Shown one piece after another: positions 12,501 through 24,400 of a stretch of 64,000 bases of DNA. Below the pieces are notes generated by a model, which was given only the letters and a program-made list of their open reading frames with translations, ran no database searches and was not told where the DNA came from. Origin of the DNA: Cranoglanis bouderius (lineage: Eukaryota > Chordata > Actinopteri > Siluriformes > Cranoglanididae); the NCBI GenBank assembly GCA_023630585.1, contig CM042544.1:23540256-23604255 (forward strand), given 5' to 3'. The position numbers and the translations under genes were made by a program. Numbering within the stretch: the first letter of the stretch is position 1; each line of letters starts with the position of its first letter.

Positions 12501-15500
12501 AAGCTTTAATGGATAGGGTAACTGTAAAATGCTATTTTAACATGTTTTTAACATAAAACATAGTCTAGTTTTTTGTAACAATTACAATATGATTACGCAT
12601 CCCATGAGAGAAAAGCACTAAACATCTTCCAGTAATAATATCTCAAACTGTTTTATAGTCTTTGGTTTGTGCATGTGGCTAATCCTCTTTAATTCAGGGT
12701 ACAGGTTAGAAATGGAGCTTAAATCGAAAGAATGAGAGCTCATTGCAATACACTAATGTTGTGTCCTGAAACCATTTGTAATGATTTGAACATAGATTTG
12801 GAGTCAGAATCTTGTTGAAGTGTCATCTAATGGCCAAGTCTTAACCTCTTGGTAGAGACAACCAAGGTTTGGGCTAATATATCCTGGCACATGCATGATG
12901 CCAATAATCTTCACAAGAGGCTCTTGACCACTAGCTGCAAAACAACACCGAACCACTAATAGCCCACCAGTGGTGCATATCAGTTGCTTACTCCCCATTT
13001 TGTTTTGTTTTTTTTGGGTTGAAAGCTCTTTGGTTTTCCCTGTAGTGATGGATGACAAATGGATACATCTGTGCTACCTCATTCATATTTATACCACAGC
13101 ATAATGAGGCATGGTCAAAGGCACAATTCCTGTAGACTGAGAGAAAAATATTTTTGAAGATGATATTTTGTTTTTTCCATTTTAGGGATGGCAAGGATTT
13201 TTTTTGAGATGTAATTACAGGATGTGATATAGCATGTTTTTGTCAATAATTGTGGAGGTCACAAAAGTACTGTGTGTGTGTGTGTTCTACTAGAATATTT
13301 AGAGTTAGAATGAGCTATTTGACTATTATTTTTTATTAAAGTTAGTTTGGCTGTGCTTTATTTAACAGGAGACTGCGAAATGGCTGTATTTGGTGGTGTT
13401 AACTGCATTTTTCAGCCAAGAGTATTTGTGGCTCTAAGCAAGGCAAAGATGATCTCGCCTGGTGGAACCAGTAAACCATTCTCCAACAGAGCAGATGGCT
13501 ATGGCAGAGGAGAAGGCTGTGGTGTTATCCTTCTGAAGCCTCTGGAAAAAGTATTTCACTGCATAAAAAAAAGATACCTTATTACATACGTATTCAACCA
13601 CAATGATTTTTCATTGTAAATAATAATAAAATTTATGTACATAATCTGACAGGCTCTACAAGACCATGATCATATATGGGGCATTGTATGCAAAACAGCA
13701 GTAAATCAAGATGGCCACACTGTCACTCCAATCACGAAGCCATCTATGGTCCAGCAGGAGGAGCTGCTCAATAGAATCTATTCTACAGGGACCTACCTGT
13801 CTGATATCCAGTATGTAGAGGCTCATGGGACTGGGACACCAGTGGGAGATTCAGTAGAAGCAGACAGCATCTCTAAAGTCATTGCCAAGGCACGATCCTC
13901 AGAGGTAGGGCCACTCCCTATTGGCTCAGTTAAGAGTAACATTGGACACACAGAATCTGCAGCAGGAGTGGCAGGACTGATTAAAGTACTTCTGATGATG
14001 AAGCATGAAACCATTGTACCTTCAGTGTTCTACTCAGAGGAAAGTTCTAGCATAGATGTTCAAGCTCTCAATCTAAAAATTCCCACCAAAGCTGAGAAAT
14101 GGGTCACCAGCAGAGGCTCAGTGAGAGTTGCTGGAATAAATAACTTTGGATTTGGAGGCACAAATGCACATGCAGTTGTAAAGCAATATCTTCAGACAAA
14201 ATCACCAAAAGAGGCAATCAAGAAACAACACAATTTCTTTGTACTTTCTGCAGCATCAGAGAAATCATTGGCAAGGATGATAGAAGACACAGTAGAAAAT
14301 ATCAGTGCAAAGAATATAGTAGATCTACAAAGTCTGGCATATACTTCTGGCTGTAGAAGGAGTCACTGGAAACATAAATACAGGAAAGCATTTCACATGT
14401 TATCTTTGACTGATTTGAAAGAGAAACTTATGCATGCTCAAGATAAAAAGAGTGTCCCAGCAAAGCAACATCCAAGACTAGTGTTTGTGTTTTGTGGAAA
14501 TGGTGTGACTTACAGAGGTATGTGCAAACAGCTCCTAAAAGAGGAATCTATCTTCAGGGAGAAAGTGAGAGAGATTGAGGACCTTTTCCAAAGATACGGG
14601 AAAATTGGGCTAGTAGAGACACTAGAGAGTGAGTCTGAATCTGAGCTTGGTTTTTCAGAACCAGAAATTATTCAGCCTCTCCTCTTTGCCATACAGGTCG
14701 CCATTGCTAATCTACTAATTCACTGGGGGATTAGACCAGATGCTGTTCTTGGACATTCTGTTGGAGAGGTTGCTGCAGCTCATTGCTCTGGTCTGTTGTC
14801 ACTTGAGGATGCAGTAAAAGTGATCTACTATCGCAGTAGTTTGCAGAGTAGAGTAACTGGAGGGAAAATGCTTGTTGTAAGCAACATGCCTGTATCAAAT
14901 GTGCTGAAAATCCTCCCTTCTTACTCTGGAAGGATTTGTTTGGCAGCACAAAACAGCCCTCAGTCATGCACACTTTCAGGAGATGAAGATTCTATTGATC
15001 ATTTACACAAGAGCTTGAGCAATTCAGATGATGGCAAACATTTATTCCTGCATGTTTTAGATGTGCCTGCTGCCTATCATAGTCACATGATGGACCCTAT
15101 TGTGGAAAATGTAGAGAATAGTATAGGCCAATTAAATGCCCAGAACATGGAGACAGAATTATTCTCAACAGTGTCAGGAGACAAGGTGTGTCCAACAGAT
15201 TTTGTTAACGGTAAATACTGGGCAAGAAACATCCGAGAGCCAGTTGCTTTTGAACAAGCGCTAAAATCAGTTAAACAGTCCAAGAATGCAATATTTGTTG
15301 AGATTGGCCCAAGAAGGGCTTTGCAGAGAAACATCATTGAGACTCTAGGGAGCGACACAGTGGTGCTCTCCTCAGTGCAGCCAGATAAAGATGTTGAGAC
15401 AATGCTGACTGTTGTATCCAAACTGTTTGAAATGGGAGTCAATATAGATTGGGACCAGTTCTACAAAGGCTGTGAGATGGAACCAATTCCTTTTCCAAGG

Positions 15501-18500
15501 TATCAGTTTGATAGTGTGAGGAAAGATGTACTTACTGAAGCAACCCTCTCTGGTGACAGTAGTATTCATCCTGTAATTACACAGTTAAGTAAAAATGGCT
15601 TGGATTTCAGCTGTGACCTCTCTTCTGGGGCACAGTCCTATCTGTATGATCATAAACACCAAGGTGTTGCCATTGTTCCTGGGGCATTTTATGTTGAATT
15701 AGGATTAGCAGCTGTCATGGTAAGTGTAAAACCAAAAATGCCCCTCAGCTCTCTGCAGCTCAGTATAAAGTTTCACACTCCATGTGTTTTGTCTCAGAAT
15801 ACACCTGATGTGAAAGTACGATTGGATCCAACTGAAAGTACAGCAGGGTGCTTTCAGTTCAAGGTGCACTCTTTGTCATTAAACTACGCATCAGGGAAAG
15901 TTGAATCAACACAGGCAAGATTGCCTGAAGAGTCTTGCATTTCACTGAACTGTGTCTCTAAAAGATGCCACTCTGTTGTGAGTTCTGAGGAGTTCTACAA
16001 GAACCTATCTTTGGGTGGATTTCAGTATGGTCCCATTTTCAAAAACAAGGGAAATGTGTATTATGGAGAGGAACTTGGAGAAACATATTCAAATGTTACT
16101 GTTCCTGATGAAATATTGCCACAACTGCATGACTACTACATTCATCCTGTAGTCTTAGACTATTTCATGCAACTTGTTCCTGTCACAGGAACATATCATT
16201 TCTTGGGAAGGCCTGGATTTCCTTCACAAATAGGCAGCCTAACTGTGTTTGAACCATTGCAGAAGGAGATGGTTGTGTATTTGAGGGCAACGCATATGGG
16301 AAATGAGGAACTTATCATTTGTGGTTGTTTTGCTGACAAAGATGGCAGGGTTTTGGTTGAACTCAAGAATGTAATCATTACCTACCTAGGGAATCGCTCT
16401 CGTGTTGTAGAGGAGTATTTTTTTCACAACAGTTACAGCGTAGTTTCAGAGCATGACAACATCTCAATACCGAAATCAATGGTTTTTGCTGATCAGCTAG
16501 GAATTTCTACAGGCCTACAACAATACTTAGACCCAGCGTCAAAATACATTTCCTTCACACATGCCAAAGTACTGATAGAACATGGATTTGAAGTTTTTCT
16601 GTCTGACTTGAAAATACAAAACGTCAATACAACCTTCCAGGAAGTGTTGTTCATGTGGTGTGATGCAGATTTAAACTCGCACAAAACAGAGAATGTGTTA
16701 GAATGCATGGCAAGTTGTTGTGAGATTTTCCGGAAAATTGTTGCAGGCCTTAAGTCAATGCATTTCCAAAACTCCATCAGGGTAGTAACCTACCGGTCAT
16801 CAGGAGGAACAGTAGACCACATCAATCCTGGTTTTGTACTGTCTGGAATGACAAGAGCGTGTGCAGCTGAATTGTCAGACCTCTCCTTTCAGTTGATAAA
16901 CATTGATTCTACTAAAGACATTAAAGCCTTGGCTGAGATCATCAGATCATACCCTTGCAGCAAATACCCAGAGCTAGTCATAAAAAATGGCCAGATTCTT
17001 AAGCCTCAGATTATTCACACACCAATCTTAGACGGCTCACATCAAAGTGTCCACAGATCACAATGTGAAAGCTTTATCTTGCAAACCTCTGATCCTTACA
17101 GAGTGACAAGCCTGTCAGCAGTTGTTTCTGATGAATGTACGAAACCTATTCAAGCGAAAAATGTAGAGGTCCAGCTCTGTAAAATATGCATGCACTCCTC
17201 AGACTATTTTCCACTGAGTGTGTCTGACCTTAAATTTGGTCAGACACTGTACTGGAACAAACACACCTGTCAGAACCACAAACTTTTAGCGCTTGACTTC
17301 AGTGGAATCGTCACAGCTGTGGGAAAAGATGTGAAAGAACTGAATGTGGGAGACCACATAGTTTCCTGTTACCCTGTTGCTGCCTGTAGCAAAGTTGTTA
17401 TTCCAGCAGATGCATGCTACAAAACAAAGAGACTTCCATTTTTGAAGGACACTCCCTGTGTATCTTACATTATACTTGCTTGGGAGATCTTACACTGTGC
17501 CCTACCTAAGGCCAGACACCAGAAGTTGGGAATTTTCTCCACTATCCCAGACTCAGTCCTGGTGAAAGTATTAACTGGCACAGCAGTCAAATCAGGCTGG
17601 AGTGTCACTGTGGTCAAAAACACTGATCAACTGTCTCATGATTTCAGAGAGATGGTAGGAATTGTGCTTCTGCCTCCATATGATGAAACGGTCATTACCA
17701 AAGCAAGTCAAATTACAAGTGTTAGGGACATTATTCTTGTTGCTGACAACCAGCCAAACACCTGTGTCAGTCAGCTTGCTTTTAGAGGTCAAAATAATGA
17801 GGTTCATATGAAAATCCTTTTCACATCAAGCCTCATGCAAAAGCAATCAATTAGAGCACGGAAATCGCACGTGTTTCACTGGCTGAAAACCATGCATTTG
17901 GACAGAAGATTTGCAGTTTTTGAAAAACACACCATTCAGAATTCAAAAAGTGAAAACACTGATTGCTTGCCCTTAAAATCATACTTCACATGTCAGACTA
18001 TGCCAGTAGTGGTCCTGAGTCATAACACCAAGGATGAACCTTCAGATATCCCACTGATACCAAAAGCCAAAAAGCTGTTCCAGAAAGATTCTGTTTACAT
18101 TGTGACAGGTGGTCTCTCAGGACTTGGATTTCAGACAGTGAAGTTCATTGCTCAGAGAGGTGGAGGGAATATTGTTATCCTGTCTAGAAGTGGTGCAAAT
18201 GATCAGACAGAACAGGAGATAAATAATGTAAAAAATCAGTGTCAGTGTTTAATCATAAGATTACAGTGTGATGTTTCAGTCTCAGAGCAAGTTCACCAAG
18301 CCGTTGCTCAGATCAGTAAACTGTTCCCATCCAGACCAATCAAAGGAGTGTTCCACAGTGCAGTAATCCTTAATGATGGACTAATTGAAAACCTAAACAA
18401 ATCCCTCTATGAGAAAGTCATGAGGCCGAAAGTGAATGGTGTAATTAACCTTCACTATGCCACCAAACACTGTGATCTGGATTATTTTGTGTGCTACTCC

Positions 18501-19196
18501 TCCATCTCAGCCTTCCTTGGCAATGCTTCACAGACAAACTATGCTGCTGCCAACTCATTTATGGATGCCTTCTGCCAGTACCGCAGGAACATTGGACTTC
18601 CTGGGCAGGCAATTAACTGGGGAGCTTTAAATTTGGGTCTCCTGCTAAACCAGCACCATTTCCAAAGATTTCTGGAGTCAAAAGGAATGATGATCCTGGA
18701 AGTGACAGAAATTCATGATAGTCTTGAGCAGTGCCTTTTGATCAACAAACCTCAACAGGTTGTGTGCAAATTTCATTTCAAGAACATTAGATATAATGTT
18801 CTGTCTCAAAACAAATCCCTCACCATGCGGTTATCAGCACTGGTAGAGGAAGAGCTCAAAAAGGCTAAAATGATCAACTCAAAACTTGAACAGACTAACA
18901 TGATCTCTTCACCTAATGAATACATCAGAACATTGATAAGTGAAAATATTCACATTGAGCAAGATGAGCTGAGTGATGACGTTTGTCTGTCCTCACTGGG
19001 CATTGATTCCATGTTAGCCATGACACTGCAGAACCTGATATTCCAAGATAAAGGAGTGAATGTGCCTCTGGTAACACTCCTTGATCCAGAGAAGACACTG
19101 TCAGACTTGGTTAAAATACTGGTGGAAATTGAAAATGGGGGAAATCAAGAGAGTAGCAATGACTTCCTCCCGACTGTGGAGATGACAGGATTCTAG
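9531..19196 (+). CDS. pks1: Animal FAS-like type I polyketide synthase, copy A
   Basis: Exons: 9531-9588, 9699-9852, 11910-12070, 12199-12405, 13369-13550, 13653-19196; phases agree, giving 2101 aa. The enzyme builds a polyketide from acyl/malonyl-CoA by iterative condensation in the cytosol. Ketosynthase 1-430: Cys177 (DCACSSS), His312 (EAHGTGT), His353 (SNIGHTE). Acyltransferase about 520-830: Ser623 (GHSVGE). Dehydratase: His921 (HxxxGxxxxP form) and Asp1090 (HPVVLD). A pseudo-ketoreductase/linker follows, then an enoylreductase-like segment about 1400-1700 lacking the GxGxxG loop. Ketoreductase: TGGLSGLG near 1738 and Tyr1884 (NYAAANSF). Carrier: Ser2040 (LGIDSML). There is no thioesterase, unlike FASN, so release is unexplained. 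In fishes pks1 has been linked to otolith seeding, in birds to yellow feather pigment. Intron 2 is occupied largely by a Tc1 element. Residues 261-402 lie in a gene-conversion tract shared with copy B. Confidence 0.93.
10334..11895 (+). mobile_element. Tc1-like transposon, full length, copy 2, in pks1 intron 2
   Basis: Same family as the element at 6661, with the same ends (TACAGCCGTGG ... CCACGGCTGTA) and TA flanks, 1562 bp. By eye the two copies are nearly identical along their length. Its 3' end lies 14 bp upstream of the exon beginning at 11910, so the element supplies most of the branch-point and polypyrimidine region for that acceptor. Confidence 0.95.
10710..11744 (+). pseudogene. Tc1 transposase with nonsense mutation (copy 2)
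   Basis: Starts MVTCKETR at 10710. The frame is intact through the three DDE residues (FSDES, HDGAPCHK, PIENL). It then stops at 11547-11549, where the Trp codon TGG of copy 1 (ENLWSILK) is TGA. The frame beyond would have continued through QALIMQEWAAISQ. A further small deletion near 11715 removes the usual end (GKNQHCKY-type tail), extending the frame to 11744. The lesions differ from those in copy 1, so the two copies decayed independently after insertion. Confidence 0.9.
12406..13368. other. pks1 copy A intron 4, possible old repeat
   Basis: A 963-bp intron. The part around 12780-13060 has the look of an interspersed repeat (an even-composition block in AT-rich surroundings), but I could not assign a family. 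A short TG run lies near 13272. Confidence 0.35.
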
Positions 19197-19639
19197 TTCT
19201 TTTCACAGAAGGTGGTTTATATAAGTAAATGTTGATGTGCAGCTTATGGTTTCAATTCAAATGCTGGTGTTGGTGTCATTTATGCACCGTTCTGGATTTA
19301 TATTCATTGGGATATTATTAAACTATTGTGCATATACTAACGTTAGTGTTTATGTTGATATTGCCGTTATGTTTATAACTGTTCTCTGCACAATGCTATG
19401 GCTGTAATATATACTGTATATTTTCAGGTTATGCTATGGGCTGATAGCATTTGGTTAGCTATATACACTAAGAAATTGTATATAGTTATATATATGCAGT
19501 TGATAGCTAATAGATGGGTGTTGTATAGCAATATATACATTTTGTATACACTGTCAAACCTTTTTGCTATTTTTTTATTATTTTTTGACTAATGTGTATT
19601 TTCTAAATAATCTTAAAGCTGTGAACATGACATTGGGAG

Positions 19640-19746
<107 letters not shown>

Positions 19747-20358
19747 ATGGAATGTCCCACCCAAACTCACCTGACTTTAACTCCTTAAACTCTCAGGACC
19801 AGCAGAGCCAGACTCAATCTCACGACTACATTTTATTTGTTACTCTCTAGTTACTAAATAATTCATAGTAGTTACTAAATAATATGCATTAAGATTAATA
19901 TCTAAACAATAAGCTAGGAGTTTAAGGGGTTAACTCAACTAATTGACAGGTAGAGCCAGCTCCACAACTGTGATATTGTTCTCCATAAATTATTGAAAAT
20001 GGACAAAGAAAATTGTTTATTTTCTTTGCCCATTGTAGAAAATTGTTTATCTTTTTTATTACAATTTTTAAATGGTAGGTAGGTGTTGGCAGAAATCCTT
20101 CTCCAGAAGTGATGATGGGGGGAATATAGGTCTTATCACACCTGTTATTCATTAACCAGGAACTAAAAGACAGATTGATTTGTAAATATATTTAACACTT
20201 ATTTCCTGTAATCTTTTTTTATAGATATCCTTTGACCAAACTGTTTGGCTACAGTGTTTAATTATATTAGTTAAATTCAATTATTCATATATTCAATTAT
20301 GCTGATTACACTTGTAACAGAAGTAATTATTTATTTTTGTAACTTTGTATTTATGTTT

Positions 20359-20368
20359 TTAATAAATA
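20359..20368 (+). terminator. Likely polyadenylation signal of pks1 copy A
   Basis: Overlapping AATAAATAAA is followed by a T-rich stretch (20390-20405). It is the clearest canonical signal on the + strand downstream of the stop at 19196. Confidence 0.5.
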
Positions 20369-21411
20369 AATCATGTATATTGTGGACATTTTTTTATTTT
20401 TATTTGTCTGTTTTTCCTTCATTTCTATGAGTACAGTGAGAGGCCAACAACTGTTGTGGCAATCACCCACCACTTCAAAACTCTTCTGTGACAGAAATTC
20501 AATCCCATAATCTGATATTTTCTTTCACATAATTCTGGGTCTTTCACAAAACAAACAAACAAACAAAATACCTGAATATGCTTTTAAGGGTGTACACTTT
20601 CTCCATGATCATTCTTACCATCAGATCATTTCCATTCAATATCTCAGCTTTCTTCCCTTAAATATAAAAAGTCCAATATAAAATAAGATGAAATTAGTGA
20701 TTTTTAAATATTTCTTTCTATTTTTATTGTTTTAAAGGTCAACGAAGAAGTGTCACATGATAGATTTTAACTCCTGCCACATTTTTGTTCAGAATACTCA
20801 TGACAGGGTTGTATTTTGTTTTTTAAATCTAAAATGAATCATTATTAAGACTGCGATAATTCAGTGAAAACAACAACACCCTTTTTGAAAAGTTACTATT
20901 TTTCTGTATAACTTGCAAAGCACAAGAGCAGCTCCACACTTTTAGATAACCTGTATCCATCCCTCATTAAAATAGTTCTAAATTGAAGGACAGCATGTTT
21001 GAATATACTATCCAGCAACATTTCTTCTTGTTTAAATACATTTCTAGGTGTATAAATACTGCATCTCACTTACACGACGGCTCCATATAAGGCTGCGATC
21101 GTTTGCCTTTTTTTTTGGTGTATACAAAGAAACAACACATTTTTATTAATTATCATAGTTTTATTATTTGTCATACAGCTGCCAAGTTCAAAGTTTATTT
21201 TGGCTGTGCAAAATACATAGCAAAAATTAATAGAATGTTTTCTTTACATACAACTCTTACAAGCAAATAAAAAATTACCAATATATTCACCATATCTCAT
21301 CTTGATCCCATGCCAACATTATCAACCTCATACATTTTTCAATTACTGATCAAATAATCAGCATAGATTTAAGATACAAAGATGCATTGTCTTCCTGTTG
21401 TTTATTTATCA

Positions 21412-24400
21412 TCATTGCTTTCTTTCTTTTAGAAGTGTAGCCAGTGAGTTCAGAGTGATATTAGGATCGAGTAAAGAAGCAAGTGGAATATTCACACCAG
21501 TATCCTGAAACATTTGATTCTGCAATGTCATGGCCAACATTGAATCAATGCCAAGGGCAGCAAGGCAAGTTTCAGCTTCAAACTCATCTGCATCAACATT
21601 GCAAATGTCACCTACCATGCCTCTAATGTAATCATCAAAAGATGACTGTAGATCCTTCCTGGACTCATTCACTGTTTTGACTTCAAACTCTTTCTCAATT
21701 AAGGCTGCTAGTCGGACTTTTAGAGAGGCATTCTGAGAGAGAACGTTGTTCCTCAAGTTTCTGAAATTGAATTTGCACACAACTTGTTGAGGCTTGTTTT
21801 CCAATAAGCAGTGCTTTAAAGCTTCATGGATTTCTGGCACCTCCATTGTCATCAAACCTTTGGTTTCTAAGAATTTTTGAAAATCTGCTTTGTTGAACAG
21901 TAGACCTAATTTAAGAGGTCCCCAATTGATGGACTGTCCAGCAAGTCCGACGTTACGTCGGTAGTGGCACAAAGTGTCTAGAAATGAGTTGGCTGCTGCA
22001 TAATTAGCCTGGGACGCATTGCCAATAAAAGAGGAGATGGATGAATAACATACAAAATAATCAACTTTGCTGTTTAAAGTAGCATAGTGAAGGTTCAGTG
22101 CACCACTGACCTTTGGACGCAAGACTTTTTCAAAGAGAGACTTATTAAGCGTTTCAAGTAGCCCATCATGCAGCACAGCAGCACTGTGAAAAACACCTTT
22201 TATTGGACAAGAAGGGAAGTTTTGTCCAATGACAGTGACTGCTTCCAATACCTCATCTGCTACAGACACATCACACTGCAGAGTGATTATTCTTACCCCA
22301 TATCTCTTTTTAAGATTGTTGATATGCAGCTGTGTCTCCTCAGATGGAACACTCCTTGACAGTGTAGCAACACACTTCCCACCCCAGTGTGAAATGAACT
22401 TGACCGTTTCAAGTCCCAATCCAGATAAACCACCTGAAACTATGTACACTGCAGTCTTTGAGAAGAGCTGCATTGGTCTGGGTTGTAGATATACCTGAGA
22501 CCTACCAGCCATACACCCATTGTTATCCAGAACAATCAAGGATACAGTTTTAGCAGTGAAATATGATCCAACATTCTCTGTTTCAGATTGGGCAGGGTGG
22601 AAAGCCTTGCTTTGTAAAGATAAAAATTTGCTATCCAAGTGCATCATTTTTAGCCACCTGTGTACATCAGAACTCAGTGTTTTGAGATAGGATTTCTGAA
22701 AAATGTTGCACACTTTAACAAAGTGGAAGCACATATTCTCACTATCATTCGGAAGAATGCTTGTTGGAGGTGCATTATTGTCACAGACAAGAAAAACGTG
22801 CTTTGCACTGGCCTCACTGCTTAACTGTGCCAAGCATGCCTGATCATAAGGAGGTATGAGGACAAAAACAGGACACTGGTTTAAACGTTGACCAAGTGCA
22901 TTCAATTCCCTTTCTGTAACAACATTCCATCCAGACTTGTTTGCTGTGATGGTTAACACCTTCATCAGAGTGGAATCTGGAGTTGTGGAGAAAATACCCA
23001 GTGTTTTGTTCTGTTTGACCTTAGGTAATGCACTGTGCAAAATCTCCCAAGCAAGTATAATGTAGGAGACACAAGGAGTGTCCTTCAAAAACTGAAGTCT
23101 CTTTGTTTTATAGCAAGCATCCTCTGGAAGGGTAACCTTGGAGGCTGCTACAGTGGGGTAACAGGAGACTATATGGTCTCCCACTTTCAGTTTTTTTACA
23201 TCTTTTCCCACAGCTGTGACAGTCCCACTAAAGTCAAGGGCTAAAAGTTTGTGGTTCTGAGATGTGTGTTTGTTCCAATATAGTGTCTGACCAAATTTAA
23301 GGTCAGACAGACTGACTGGAAAATAGTCTGAGGAGTGCATGCAAATTTTACAGAGCTGGACCGCCACATTTTTTCCATCAATGAAATCAAGTACATCATT
23401 AGTTGGTCTGGCTGACAAGCAAGCCATTTCATATGGGTTGGCTGTCTGTAGGGTGAAGCGCTCAAACCATGAAGAGTTTATACCTTCGGCTATTTTATTA
23501 AGGGCTGTTCGTGTTATCACTGTTGATTGGACTTGCCCTTGACTTATCATGACCTCTGGGTATTCATGGCTTTTATAGGAGCAAATTACATAACCCAGTG
23601 CTTTTATGTCCTCACTTGACACTGTGGCAAGATCTATCAACTGAAAAGAAATTTCCGACAGCTCAGCAGCACAGGCCCTCGTCATGCCCGATAGCACAAA
23701 TCCAGGACTAATGTGATCAGCGGTGCTTTCAGACGATCTGTAAGTTATGACATGAAGAGTACGCAAGTGCTTGCACTTCCTCAAGGTCAAAACAATGTTA
23801 CGGTAAAGCTCACAAATGTCAGCCAACTGCTCCAGAACTGTCTGGGTTTTAAAAAAGCTGAGGTTTTGAGAGCTCCAGATAAAGAGGATTTTCTCCATAT
23901 CAGCTGTATGATGATCCAAGTGCAACAGAAAATCTGGAACTTGCAAAGAAGACAAACCTACATCAGCTGGAGAGAAAAATACAGATGATGGGTGTAAATA
24001 TGTCTTCAGACCATTAGCAATACCTAAAGTATCCTCAAAGACAACAGCTTTTGGTTTGTTGTGTATGCTGGTAATAGCAGGAACAGCAAATCTTTCATTA
24101 TGAAAGAAGTAAAAGTCAGTAACTTTTGCATTGTCTCCTACAAGTGTGATTCTGACATCCTTCAGTTCAATCAGTGTGTGTCCTTTTCTGTCTGTGAAGC
24201 AACCACATACCTCAAAGTATTCTGGCTTCTCCTGAGTAAGCCTCATATATATGACCATTTCCTTACACAGAGGTGCAGTTATCACCATGCTGCCAATTGC
24301 AGAGGGAAATCCATGTCTAATAGTGCTGTTACTCAGGGCTAAAACAGAGGTCATCTGCAGAAAATAATCTAATACAACAGGGTGCAAGCAGTAGTTGTAC

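Noticed and set aside
9531..19196. Assignment of copy A as fatty acid synthase (FASN)
   Set aside because: No thioesterase, degenerate enoylreductase loop and a length of about 2100 aa fit animal FAS-like PKS, not FASN (about 2500 aa).
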